From Ga0077527 sp964433345 (GTDB lineage: Bacteria; Pseudomonadota; Gammaproteobacteria; Burkholderiales; SG8-41): 64,000 nt of DNA. Each line of letters starts with the position of its first letter. Positions within the stretch are counted from its first letter, which is position 1. The DNA lies in NCBI GenBank assembly GCA_964433345.1, contig CAYSQJ010000010.1:24221-88220 (forward strand), given 5' to 3'. Below, piece by piece: positions 52,974-61,618 of this stretch. The notes under the pieces are model-generated. The model worked only from the letters and a program-made list of their open reading frames with translations. It ran no database searches and was not told the DNA's origin. A program made the position numbers and the translations under genes.

Positions 52974-53194
52974 TCATTGTTGTTATCGCTGCGGATTATC
53001 TCATCCGGAGGCCCGCGCGGACGACGCGCGCCGGAATGGTGCGTGATGCCCTGCGGGAGGGCGGGCGTGCACCGTGACATGGCGTGCCACGCATGGCTTC
53101 AGTCCGTATGACGCTGGTCTCGGCGCTGCTGCACCCAGAAAAAATTCCCTTTTTAAACAAATTGCTGCAGACAATTTTCGGATGCCGGGGAAGG

Positions 53195-53210
53195 TTGGCA
53201 CGCTTGCTGC
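53195..53210 (+). promoter_or_regulatory. sigma-54 type promoter of the cyanate operon
   Basis: TTGGCACGCTTGCTGC has the GG (53197-53198) and GC (53209-53210) pairs separated by exactly 10 bases, and TGGCAC is identical to the -24 consensus. The -12 part is CTGCA instead of TTGCA. Transcription would start near 53221, leaving about 31 bases to the ATG with an AGGGAG ribosome site. Sigma-54 control by NtrC is common for nitrogen-source genes. The rest of the 279-base gap (52974-53194) has only weak candidate NtrC half-sites. Confidence 0.65.
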
Positions 53211-53252
53211 AATGAGAAGAGCCGACTCAACACCAATCAGGGAGAAGCGACC

Positions 53253-54617
53253 ATGTCCACATTCAAGGATCCTTTCGACGCCGGCACCTCACTGACCCGC
53301 GGCTGTTCCTGCGGCCGGCATACGGACGAAGCGGCGCACCAGGCCGATCTCGCCGGGCAGACGTCAGACAGTGAGCTCCTGGGCAATCGCGTTGTCGAGG
53401 CGGCGGTGGTGAGGGCGCTGTTCCCGCATGACGCCACGCGGCGGCGTTTCCTGAATGCGGTTGGCGCGAGCACCGCGCTGGCGGCGATTTCAACCTTCTT
53501 CCCGCTGGGCGCGGCCAAGGAGGCTTTCGCGCAATCCGGCCGGCTGGAGAAGACCTCGCTGAAGGTGGGTTTCATACCGATCACCTGCGCGACGCCGATC
53601 ATCATGTCGCAGCCGATGGGTTTCTACGCCCGCCAGGGCCTCAACGTCGAAGTGGTCAAGACCGCCGGCTGGGCGGTGGTGCGCGACAAGACCATCAACA
53701 AGGAATATGACGCCGCGCACATGCTGTCGCCGATGCCGCTGGCCATCACGCTGGGCGTAGGTTCGAGCCCGATCCCGTACACCATGCCTGCGGTGGAGAA
53801 CATCAACGGCCAGGCCATCACGCTGGCGATCAAGCACAAGGACAGGAAGGATCCGAAATCCTGGAAGGGCTTCAAGTTCGCGGTGCCCTTCGACTATTCG
53901 ATGCACAACTACCTGCTGCGCTATTTCCTGGCAGAACACGGTCTGGATCCGGACAGGGACGTGCAGATCCGTTCGGTGCCGCCGCCCGAGATGGTCGCCA
54001 ATCTGCGCGCCGACAACATTGACGGTTTCCTTGCGCCGGATCCGGTGAACCAGCGCGCAGTCTATGACGGCGTAGGCTACATCCACACCCTGACCAAGGA
54101 CATCTGGGCGGGACACCCCTGCTGTGCGTTTGCGGCGAGCCGGGAATTCGTCACCAAGATGCCGAACACCTACCGCGCGCTGCTGAAGGCGATCATGGAG
54201 GCGACCGCGTTTGCGTCCAAGGCCGAGAACCGCAAGCAGATCGCGGAGGCCATCGCGCCGGCCAACTACCTCAACCAGCCGGTGACGGTGGTCGAGCAGG
54301 TGCTGACCGGCACCTTCGCCGACGGCCTCGGCAATATCCGCAAGGAACCCAACCGCATCGACTTCGATCCCTTCCCCTGGCATTCCTTTGCAGTCTGGAT
54401 CCTGACCCAGATGAAGCGCTGGGGCCAGCTCAAGGGTGAAGTGGATTACGCCAAGGTGGCTCGCGAGGTGTATCTGGCCACCGATGCCGCGCGGCTGATG
54501 AAGGAGGTCGGCATGAAGCCGCCTGCCACCACCAGCAAGAAATTCAGCGTCATGGGCAAGGAGTTCGACCCGGCCAAACCGGATGCCTACCTCGCCAGTT
54601 TTGCGATCAAGCGCTAA
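53253..54617 (+). CDS. NrtA/CmpA-family ABC transporter substrate-binding protein, probably for cyanate
   Basis: Periplasmic receptor of 454 aa. An unusual cytoplasmic-type leader of about 60 residues has CSCGRHTDEAAH and ends in the Tat motif TRRRFLNAVGAS with a hydrophobic core (TALAAISTFFPLG). The mature part starts LEKTSLKVGFIPITCATPIIMSQPMGFY and has GHPCCAFAAS, like nitrate/bicarbonate/taurine-type receptors. Because a permease, ATPase and cyanase follow, cyanate is the likely ligand, though nitrate or bicarbonate fit the family. The ATG follows a good AGGGAG site and a sigma-54 type promoter. Confidence 0.82.
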   Translation: MSTFKDPFDAGTSLTRGCSCGRHTDEAAHQADLAGQTSDSELLGNRVVEAAVVRALFPHDATRRRFLNAVGASTALAAISTFFPLGAAKEAFAQSGRLEKTSLKVGFIPITCATPIIMSQPMGFYARQGLNVEVVKTAGWAVVRDKTINKEYDAAHMLSPMPLAITLGVGSSPIPYTMPAVENINGQAITLAIKHKDRKDPKSWKGFKFAVPFDYSMHNYLLRYFLAEHGLDPDRDVQIRSVPPPEMVANLRADNIDGFLAPDPVNQRAVYDGVGYIHTLTKDIWAGHPCCAFAASREFVTKMPNTYRALLKAIMEATAFASKAENRKQIAEAIAPANYLNQPVTVVEQVLTGTFADGLGNIRKEPNRIDFDPFPWHSFAVWILTQMKRWGQLKGEVDYAKVAREVYLATDAARLMKEVGMKPPATTSKKFSVMGKEFDPAKPDAYLASFAIKR

Positions 54618-54645
54618 GGCCGGTGAGACGCGAAAGGGGATGGCG

Positions 54646-55487
54646 ATGAGCCGACTGAAAAAATGGGGGGCGCCGCTGCTGTCGCTGCTGATCCTTCTGG
54701 GGATGATTGGCGTGTGGCACGCGCTGACGCTGCCCAAAATGGCCGCGCAGACGGTGGACGCGGAGTATGCAGCGCTGGTCGGCGCTGCGGCGGCGACCGG
54801 CCAGAAACGGCGTTTCCGACGCCGGCGGATTTCGGCAGGAAGATAGGGGAGCACCTGAGCGAGCCGTTCTACGATCGCGGGCCCAATGACAAGGGTATCG
54901 GCATCCAGCTCGGCTATTCGATTGGCCGGGTACTGGCCGGCTACCTGCTGGCGGCATTGGTCGCGGTGCCGCTGGGTTTCCTGATCGGCATGTCGCCGAC
55001 GGTTTACCGCGCTCTGGATCCCTTCATCCAGGTGCTGAAGCCGATCTCGCCGCTGGCGTGGATGCCGCTGGCGCTGTTCACGCTGAAGGACAGCGCGGTG
55101 TCGGCGATTTTCGTGATCTTCATCTGTTCGGTATGGCCGATGCTGATCAACACCGCGTTTGGCGTCGCCAGCGTGCGTCGTGAGTGGCTGAATGTTGCGC
55201 GCACGCTGGAGGTTGGATCGTTCCGCACCGCCTTCCGGGTGATCCTGCCGGCGGCAGCGCCGACGATCATGACCGGCATGCGCATCTCCATCAGCATTGC
55301 CTGGCTGGTGATCGTTGCCGCGGAAATGCTGGTTGGCGGCACCGGCATCGGCTATTTCGTGTGGAACGAGTGGAACAACCTGTCGATCACCAACATCATG
55401 ACGGCGATACTGGCCATTGGTGTGGTCGGAATGCTGCTCGACCTGATGATGGCGAAGCTGACCCGGCTCGTCACTTTTCCGGAATAG
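54646..55487 (+). CDS. ABC transporter permease, NrtB/CmpB type, cyanate operon (frameshifted)
   Basis: Membrane permease of about 280 aa if the frameshift is ignored. The start MSRLKKWGAPLLSLLILLG is in one frame and the rest (TAFPTPADFGRKIGEHLSEPF, LGFLIGMSPTVYRALDPFIQ, the EAA-type LEVGSFRTAFRVILPAAAP) is in the -1 frame. The break lies at the AAA run 54805-54807: one more A would restore a single frame. Everything else is intact, so the most likely cause is a lost base in the assembly or a recent mutation; programmed frameshifting is less likely. ATG 54646 has AAGGGG six bases upstream. The ATP-binding gene follows 4 bases after the stop. Confidence 0.75.
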
Positions 55488-55491
55488 GGGG

Positions 55492-56400
55492 ATGAACATG
55501 AGCGAACCCCTGATCCGCATCGAAGGCATCAGCAAGAAATTCACCGGCCGTGACGGCACCGAGACCACGGTGTTCGAGAATCTGCATTTCTCGGTTGATC
55601 CCGGTGAATTTGTCTGCCTGATCGGCCATTCCGGCTGCGGCAAGACCACCATCCTCAATGTGCTCTCCGGACTGGACCAGACCTCTTCCGGTTACGTGTT
55701 CGTCGGCGGACGCGAGGTCAGCGGACCCAGCCTCGACCGCGCGGTGATTTTCCAGAGCCATGCGCTGATGCCCTGGCTGACGGTGATGGGCAACATCGCC
55801 TTCGCCGTATCCTCGCGCTGGCCCGAATGGAACAAGGACAAGGTCCGCGCGCACTGCCAGCAATACATTGACCTCGTCAACCTGACCGGCTCCGAGAAAA
55901 AGCGGCCTGCGGAACTGTCGGGCGGCATGAAGCAGCGTGTCGGCATTGCGCGTGCGCTCTCGATCCAGCCGAAGATGCTGCTGATGGACGAGCCGTTTTC
56001 GGCGCTCGACGCACTGACCCGCGGCGTGCTGCAGGAAGAGGTGCTGCGCATCTGCGCGGAGACGCGGCAGACGGTGTTCATGATCACCCACGATGTCGAC
56101 GAGGCCATCCTGCTGGCGGACAAGATCGTGCTGATGACCAATGGCCCTCGCGCCAAGATTGCCGAGATCGTGGTCAACACGATGCCGCGCAGCCGCACGC
56201 GCCACGACCTGCACAAGCACCCGCATTACTACCGCATCCGCAACCACCTGATCGACTTCCTGGTGGACCGCTCCAAGGCCTTTGCCGGCGAATCCGGCGA
56301 CCATGATCCGCGGCATCCGCCGCTGGTTACACCGGGCCTGGATCCGGCCGAAGCCGCGGCGTTGCCGGCGGCCGGAAAACCGCTGGTGGCCGTGAAGTAG
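55492..56400 (+). CDS. ABC transporter ATP-binding protein, NrtD/CmpD type, cyanate operon
   Basis: Cytoplasmic ATPase, 302 aa. Walker A is GHSGCGKTT, the signature is LSGGMKQRVGIARAL and Walker B is LLMDEPFSALDAL, with the H-loop His in MITHDVDEA. The C-terminus is extended (about residues 255-302, HPHYYRIRNHLIDFLVDRSKAF, then Pro/Ala-rich), as in nitrate-type ATPases. It energises uptake through the preceding permease and lies 47 bases before cyanase. A second Met at position 3 could be the start. Confidence 0.88.
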   Translation: MNMSEPLIRIEGISKKFTGRDGTETTVFENLHFSVDPGEFVCLIGHSGCGKTTILNVLSGLDQTSSGYVFVGGREVSGPSLDRAVIFQSHALMPWLTVMGNIAFAVSSRWPEWNKDKVRAHCQQYIDLVNLTGSEKKRPAELSGGMKQRVGIARALSIQPKMLLMDEPFSALDALTRGVLQEEVLRICAETRQTVFMITHDVDEAILLADKIVLMTNGPRAKIAEIVVNTMPRSRTRHDLHKHPHYYRIRNHLIDFLVDRSKAFAGESGDHDPRHPPLVTPGLDPAEAAALPAAGKPLVAVK

Positions 56401-56447
56401 GCCGCGTACCGAATCTTCAACCGCAATCAAACGACAAGGAGAATCCC

Positions 56448-56948
56448 GTGAAGAAGAATGATGCACCCGAAGCCCTGCTGGCCGCGGCCAGCATGGGCAA
56501 GCCCATGAAGCGCATCGACGTCACCGAGATGGTGGTCGAGTCGAAGCTGAAGAAAGGGCTGTCCTGGGCGAAGATCGCCAAGGCGGTTGGTGCCAGCAAG
56601 GAATGGACGACCGCCGGACTGCTCGGCCAGATGCAGATGACCAAGGCCCAGGCCGAGGCCGCGGGCAAGCTGCTCGGCCTGCCGCCTTACGCGGTGCTGC
56701 TGCTGCAGCAGGTGCCGTACAAGGGCTCGCTGCCGACGGCTGTGCCCACTGATCCGCTGATCTACCGCTTCTATGAGCTGGTCAACGTCTACGGCACCAC
56801 CTTCAAGGAACTGATCCACGAGGAATTCGGCGACGGCATCATGAGCGCGATCGATTTCAAGATGGACCTCAAGCGCGAACCCGATCCCAACGGCGACCGG
56901 GTGAAAATCGTGATGAGCGGCAAGTACCTGTCTTACAAAACCTACTGA
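56448..56948 (+). CDS. cynS: cyanase (cyanate hydratase)
   Basis: Decameric enzyme that turns cyanate and bicarbonate into ammonia and CO2. The catalytic set R107, E110 and S133 (YRFYELV; GDGIMSAIDF) has the same spacing as R96, E99, S122 of E. coli CynS. The N-terminal helical domain (SWAKIAKAVGASKEWTTAGLLG) is typical, and the 166 aa length fits. Start GTG with an AAGGAG ribosome site 7 bases before. The C-terminus VMSGKYLSYKTY is conserved. It is the last gene of the cyanate operon, before a strong hairpin. Its presence gives the main reason to call the ABC genes cyanate-specific. Confidence 0.96.
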   Translation: MKKNDAPEALLAAASMGKPMKRIDVTEMVVESKLKKGLSWAKIAKAVGASKEWTTAGLLGQMQMTKAQAEAAGKLLGLPPYAVLLLQQVPYKGSLPTAVPTDPLIYRFYELVNVYGTTFKELIHEEFGDGIMSAIDFKMDLKREPDPNGDRVKIVMSGKYLSYKTY

Positions 56949-56976
56949 GAACATCGGCGCGCGCCGGTCCGGTCTT

Positions 56977-57015
56977 GCGGGATGGAAGAGCGGATATTCC
57001 GCTGTTCCATCCCGC
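56977..57015 (+). terminator. hairpin terminator after cynS
   Basis: GCGGGATGGAA and AGCGGA pair with TCCGCT and TTCCATCCCGC over a 4-base loop (TATT region), with single mismatches. A T-rich run (TTAAATTTTTAAA) follows. It lies 28 bases after the cynS stop and separates the operon from the TRAP genes. Confidence 0.75.
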
Positions 57016-57043
57016 TTAAATTTTTAAATACGGGAGCATATCC

Positions 57044-58144
57044 ATGACAAACAACCGCAGAAAATTCCTCAAGGGCGGCGCAGCTGCCGCCACCGGTGCC
57101 GCGATCACCGGCTTTCCGATGATCGCCAGGGCGCAGTCGTCGCAGACTTTCACCTGGAAAATGACCAGCGCCTACCCGAAGGGAGCACCTTTTTACATGG
57201 ATGGCCCGGGCAGCGCGGTCGACCTCGCGCGGCGCATCGGTGCGATGTCCGGCGGGCGGCTGAAAATCCAGGTCTTTGGTGCGGGCGAACTGATACCTGC
57301 GCTCGAGGGATTCGACGCGGTGCGCGCCGGCACCGTCGAGATGAACCATGCCAACAGCTATTTCTGGACCGGCAAGACTTTTGCCGCCCAGTATTTCACC
57401 GCCGTGCCTTTCGGCCTGAACTTCCAGGGCATGAACGGCTGGCTCTACGACGGTGGCGGACAGCAGCTGTGGAACGAGGTTTACGCGCCTTTCGGCATGG
57501 TGGCGATGCCCTGCGGCAACACCGGAGTGCAGATGACCGGCTGGTTCAAGAAGGAAATCAAGTCGGTGGCCGATTTCAAGGGCCTGAAGATGCGCATCCC
57601 CGGTCTTGCCGGAAAGGTTTATGCGGAGCTCGGCGTTGACGTGAAACTGCTGCCGGGCGGCGAAATTTTCCCGGCATTGGAGCGCGGTGTGATCGATGCC
57701 GCCGAATTTGTCGGCCCGTACCAGGATCGCCGTCTCGGGCTGCAGAAGGCTGCGCGCTATTACTACACCACAGGCTGGCACGAGACCGCGACGGTGTCGG
57801 AGCTGCTGATCAACAAGGCGGCCTGGGAAAAGCTGCCGAAGGATCTGCAGGCCGTGGTTGAAAACGCGGCGGCGGCGTGCAACGTGATCAGCGAGGCCTG
57901 GTGCCAGCGCACCAATGCCGAGGCGATGGAAGACCTGGTCAAGAACCAGAAGGTCATTGCCCGCGCGCTGCCGGATCCGGTGGTCAAGGCCTTGCGCGAC
58001 ACCACGAACAAGGTGCTGGCCGAGGCGGTGGCCAAGGATCCGCTGGTGAAGAAGGTGCACAACTCGTACATGGCGTACAAGGCCAAGTACGATGCCTGGG
58101 CTGGGTACAGCGAGACCGTGTATCACAACAAGATCCGCGGCTGA
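57044..58144 (+). CDS. TRAP transporter substrate-binding protein, DctP/TakP type, Tat-exported
   Basis: A 366 aa periplasmic receptor. A twin-arginine signal (NNRRKFLKGGAAAATGAAITG) is present. The mature part begins FTWKMTSAYPKGAPFYM and includes AAEFVGPYQDRRLGLQKAARYYYTTGWHE, a phrase like TakP of Rhodobacter, which binds 2-oxo acids. So a monocarboxylate or keto acid is the likely ligand. It opens a three-gene TRAP operon with small and large permease subunits. A purine-rich GGAG site lies before the ATG. Confidence 0.88.
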   Translation: MTNNRRKFLKGGAAAATGAAITGFPMIARAQSSQTFTWKMTSAYPKGAPFYMDGPGSAVDLARRIGAMSGGRLKIQVFGAGELIPALEGFDAVRAGTVEMNHANSYFWTGKTFAAQYFTAVPFGLNFQGMNGWLYDGGGQQLWNEVYAPFGMVAMPCGNTGVQMTGWFKKEIKSVADFKGLKMRIPGLAGKVYAELGVDVKLLPGGEIFPALERGVIDAAEFVGPYQDRRLGLQKAARYYYTTGWHETATVSELLINKAAWEKLPKDLQAVVENAAAACNVISEAWCQRTNAEAMEDLVKNQKVIARALPDPVVKALRDTTNKVLAEAVAKDPLVKKVHNSYMAYKAKYDAWAGYSETVYHNKIRG

Positions 58145-58147
58145 TCC

Positions 58148-58654
58148 ATGTCCGGCCCGGGACTGCGCGCGCGCATCGAGCGTTTCACCGACCTCACCGG
58201 CCGGGCCACCTCATGGCTCGTGCTGGTGATCGTCGTGCTGATGGCGACCAACGTATTGCTGCGTTATCTGTTCAGTTATGGCTCCGTGTGGGCCCAGGAA
58301 CTCGAATGGCATCTGCTCGCGCCGCTGATCCTGTTCGGCATGAGTTATGCGCTGTTGCACGGCGAACACGTGCGGGTGGATGTGCTGTATGCGAATTTCT
58401 CCCCGCGCAAAAAGCTTTATGTGGACTTGCTGTCCGCGGTGCTGTCGATCGCGGTTTCGCTGATCATCATTGCGCTGTCGTTGAAATACGTGCAGCAGTC
58501 CTGGGTTATCGATGAGCAGTCTTCGGATCCCGGCGGCCTGCCCTATCGATGGGCGCTCAAGGCATTGATTCCGCTGGGGTTCCTTTTCCTTACCCTGCAG
58601 TCACTGGCACTTGCGCTGGGGGCCGTCGAGAAACTGAAGGCGCTGCGGTCATGA
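58148..58654 (+). CDS. TRAP transporter small permease subunit (DctQ)
   Basis: A 168 aa membrane protein with four segments (SWLVLVIVVLMATNVLLRYL; LEWHLLAPLILFGMSYALL; LSAVLSIAVSLIIIALSL; ALIPLGFLFLTLQSLALAL). The block SVWAQELEWHLL and GEHVRVDV are standard for DctQ. It lies 3 bases after the receptor gene and overlaps the DctM start by 4 bases. It forms the permease with the next protein. Confidence 0.9.
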   Translation: MSGPGLRARIERFTDLTGRATSWLVLVIVVLMATNVLLRYLFSYGSVWAQELEWHLLAPLILFGMSYALLHGEHVRVDVLYANFSPRKKLYVDLLSAVLSIAVSLIIIALSLKYVQQSWVIDEQSSDPGGLPYRWALKALIPLGFLFLTLQSLALALGAVEKLKALRS

Positions 58655-59976
58655 GTGGCGGCGAAATCCTCGTGCTGCTGATGCTGGCGGGGTTCTTTGC
58701 GCTGCTCATGATAGGGGTGCCGGTGGGGTTGACGCTGGCCACCACCGGCTTCGTGTTCGGTGCCCTCGGTTTTGGTTTCGACCTGTTCAACCTGCTGCCG
58801 GCGCGCATTTACGGTGTGGTCGCGAACTACCAGTGGCTGGCGATACCGCTGTTCGTGTTCATGGGCGTGATGCTGGAGAAATCGCGGCTGGCGGACGACC
58901 TGCTCGATGTTGTCGGCCATCTTGCCGGCGGGCTGCGCGGCGGCATGGCGATCGGCATCATCGCGGTCGGCGTGCTGATGGGTGCAACCACCGGCATTGT
59001 CGGCGCGACGGTGATCACGCTGGGTCTGCTGACGCTGCCGACGCTGCTCAAGCGCGGCTACCATCCGGGCATTGCCTGCGGCGCGATCTGCGCATCCGGG
59101 ACGCTGGGCCAGATCATTCCGCCGAGCCTGATCCTGATCCTGCTGTCCGACATCCTTCAGCTGTCGGTAGGCACGCTGTTTGCAGCGGCCGTGGTGCCGG
59201 GGATGCTGCTGGCGGCGATTTACTGCGTATACATCATTGTCATCGGCATGGTGAAGCCCGAACTGGTGCCGCCGCTACCGGTGGAGGAGCGCGATGCAGT
59301 GTCGCGGCGTGACCTCTGGGTACGGTTTTTCAAGGTGGTGGTGCCGCCGGTGCTGCTGGTGATGGCGGTGCTGGGCTCCATCATCGGCGGGGTTGCGGCA
59401 CCGACCGAGGCCGCTTCGATGGGTGCGCTGGGCGCCATACTGGTGACATCGTTTTCCGGCCGATTTTCGTTCAGCGTGCTGCGTGACACCTGCCAGTCGA
59501 CGGCCAAGATCACCGCGATGATGATGTTCATCCTGATCTGCGCGCAGGTGTTTGCCCTTTCTTTCCGCGGTCTGCATGGCGAGGATCTGATCAGCGATTT
59601 GTTCGAGTTTCTGCCCGGCGGCGTCAATGCCGACATCCTGTTCCTGATCCTGCTCATCTTTGTCCTTGGTTTTTTCATCGAATGGATCGAGATCAGCTAC
59701 ATCGCAGTGCCGCTGTTCCTGCCGATCTTCGCCCAACAGGGCGTGGATCTGGTCTGGCTGGGCATGCTGATCTGCATCACCATGCAGACATCCTTCCTGA
59801 CGCCGCCTTTCGGCTGGGCGCTGTTTTTCCTGCGCGGGGTCGCGCCTCCGGAAGTGACTACCCGCCACATGTATCTGGGCGTGCTGCCGTTCGTGGCGAT
59901 GCAGCTGCTGGCCGTGCTGCTGGTGTTCCTGTTTCCGCAGCTCGCGCTGTGGCTGCCGAAGGTCATCGGCTGGTAG
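58651..59976 (+). CDS. TRAP transporter large permease subunit (DctM)
   Basis: A 441 aa membrane protein with about twelve segments. Conserved stretches are ATTGIVGATVITLGLLTLP, GAICASGTLGQIIPPSLILI and GVAAPTEAASMGALGAIL, all typical of DctM. The ATG overlaps the DctQ stop (ATGA). Completes the TRAP system with the TakP-like receptor. The next gene, a gamma-glutamyltransferase-like enzyme, follows after 30 bases. Confidence 0.92.
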   Translation: MSGGEILVLLMLAGFFALLMIGVPVGLTLATTGFVFGALGFGFDLFNLLPARIYGVVANYQWLAIPLFVFMGVMLEKSRLADDLLDVVGHLAGGLRGGMAIGIIAVGVLMGATTGIVGATVITLGLLTLPTLLKRGYHPGIACGAICASGTLGQIIPPSLILILLSDILQLSVGTLFAAAVVPGMLLAAIYCVYIIVIGMVKPELVPPLPVEERDAVSRRDLWVRFFKVVVPPVLLVMAVLGSIIGGVAAPTEAASMGALGAILVTSFSGRFSFSVLRDTCQSTAKITAMMMFILICAQVFALSFRGLHGEDLISDLFEFLPGGVNADILFLILLIFVLGFFIEWIEISYIAVPLFLPIFAQQGVDLVWLGMLICITMQTSFLTPPFGWALFFLRGVAPPEVTTRHMYLGVLPFVAMQLLAVLLVFLFPQLALWLPKVIGW

Positions 59977-60006
59977 CCCTTGTCAGGCAGGGCAGCCGAT
60001 CAGCTC

Positions 60007-61608
60007 ATGATGAACTCGATACTTGCTACCCGCGGCATGGCCGTCGCGCCGCATGCTGCAGCGGCCCAATCGGCGCTCGCCGTGCTGCGCGAGGGCGGCA
60101 ACGCCGTGGAGGCCATGATTGCCGCCGCTGCGACCATTGCGGTGGTTTATCCGCATATGAATTCGATAGGCGGTGACAGCTTCTGGCTGCTGCATGTTCC
60201 GGGAGAAGCGCCGGGCGCCATCGACGCCTGCGGTGCGGCAGCTGGGCAGGCATCCCGGCACTGGTACGCGGAGCGCGGGATCACCAATGCCATTCCCCCG
60301 CGCGGCGGCTTGGCCGCAAACACCGTGGCTGGCACGATCTCCGGCTGGGGCGCAGCCCATGCGCTTTCCCGCAAGGCCTTGGGCGGTCGTTTTCCGCTGG
60401 CAAGGCTGCTGGAGGATGCCATTGCCTACGCCCGTGACGGTATGCCGGTGACCACCAGTCAATCGCGGCTGACGGCGGCCAAGCTGGGCGAACTGCATGT
60501 GCAACCGGGTTTTGCCGAGACCTTTCTCGATGCCGGGGGTGTGCCGCCGGCAGGCGGCCGCTTTTTCCAGAAGCGGCTGGCGGATACGCTGGAGCGCCTT
60601 GCCCGGGCCGGCACTGACGATTTTTACCGGGGCGAGCTGGCACGTTCCATGGCGGAGGACCTTGCCCGTACCGGCAGCCCATTAACGGCACGTGATCTTG
60701 CGCTGCACCGCGCGCAACTGGTTGATCCGCTGCAGCTTGCCCACCGCAGCGGCACGCTTTGCAACATGACGCCACCGACCCAGGGGGTGGTGTCACTGCT
60801 GATTCTCGCCATCCTCGACGTGCTCGACATTCGCGGCGTGCCCCAGGGCAGCGCTGACCATGTCCATCTGTGCGTGGAGGCGACCAAGCAGGCATTCGGC
60901 GTTCGCGATGCGCAGGTCACGGATCCGCGCCACATGCCGGTCTCCGCGCAGGGTCTGCTGGCACCGGAACATGTGCGCAGCTTGGCGCAACGCATTGATC
61001 GCCGCCGCGCAGCTCCCTGGGGCGGCCGCACGCAGGCAGGGGACACGGTGTGGATGGGGGTGATCGACGGCGCAGGGCGCGCGGTGTCCTTCATCCAGAG
61101 CATCTACCACGAGTTCGGTTCCGGCATCGTACTGCCGGGCAGTGGCATCAACTGGCAGAATCGAGGCTGCAGCTTTTCACTGGATGCCGGGGCGCTCAAC
61201 ACGCTGGAACCGGGACGCAAGCCTTTCCATACCCTCAATCCGGCGCTTGCCCGGCTGCATGACGGACGCACGGTGGTGTACGGGACCATGGGTGGCGACG
61301 GCCAGCCGCAGACGCAATGTGCGCTGTTCACGCGGGCGATCGAATACGGCATTCCGGTTCAGGCCGCGGTCAGCGCCCCGCGCTGGCTGCTTGGACGCAC
61401 CTGGGGGCAGGTCAGCGAGACGCTGAAGCTGGAGTCACGGTTTGATGCCGCTGTCTTGCGTGAACTTGCCGAACGCGGACACGATATCGAAATCATCGGT
61501 GCGTACGATGAAACCGTCGGTCATGCCGGGATGATAGTCCGGCGTGCCGACGGTGTTCTGGAGGGCGGTTCTGATCCGCGCAGTGACGGCGTGGTGGCCG
61601 CCTACTGA
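60007..61608 (+). CDS. gamma-glutamyltransferase family protein
   Basis: Ntn-hydrolase of the gamma-glutamyltransferase family, 533 aa. The autoprocessing site is expected at the Thr of GDTVWMGVIDGAGRAVSFIQSIYHEFGSG (near residue 343). The N-terminal domain has AQSALAVLREGGNAVEAMIAAA and the C-terminal part FHTLNPALARLHDGRTVVYGTMGGDGQPQTQ. No signal peptide is seen, unlike periplasmic Ggt. Cytoplasmic members include oxamate amidohydrolase (HpxW), so amide hydrolysis is an option. Position after a TRAP operon suggests use on an imported compound. Start ATG 60007. Confidence 0.85.
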   Translation: MMNSILATRGMAVAPHAAAAQSALAVLREGGNAVEAMIAAAATIAVVYPHMNSIGGDSFWLLHVPGEAPGAIDACGAAAGQASRHWYAERGITNAIPPRGGLAANTVAGTISGWGAAHALSRKALGGRFPLARLLEDAIAYARDGMPVTTSQSRLTAAKLGELHVQPGFAETFLDAGGVPPAGGRFFQKRLADTLERLARAGTDDFYRGELARSMAEDLARTGSPLTARDLALHRAQLVDPLQLAHRSGTLCNMTPPTQGVVSLLILAILDVLDIRGVPQGSADHVHLCVEATKQAFGVRDAQVTDPRHMPVSAQGLLAPEHVRSLAQRIDRRRAAPWGGRTQAGDTVWMGVIDGAGRAVSFIQSIYHEFGSGIVLPGSGINWQNRGCSFSLDAGALNTLEPGRKPFHTLNPALARLHDGRTVVYGTMGGDGQPQTQCALFTRAIEYGIPVQAAVSAPRWLLGRTWGQVSETLKLESRFDAAVLRELAERGHDIEIIGAYDETVGHAGMIVRRADGVLEGGSDPRSDGVVAAY

Positions 61609-61618
61609 TGGATCCGTG

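Noticed and set aside
53035..53090. NtrC binding sites upstream of the sigma-54 promoter
   Set aside because: TGCACC and GGCGTGC half-sites exist but the dyad is imperfect and its spacing is off; not strong enough to list.
54803..54809. Programmed -1 frameshifting in the permease gene
   Set aside because: The short AAA run lacks a good slippery heptamer and no downstream hairpin or pseudoknot was evident; permeases of this family are not known to use it.
54663..54846. Two separate genes in place of one permease
   Set aside because: Both pieces are parts of the same NrtB-type protein and join at an A-run, so one frameshifted gene is the simpler reading.
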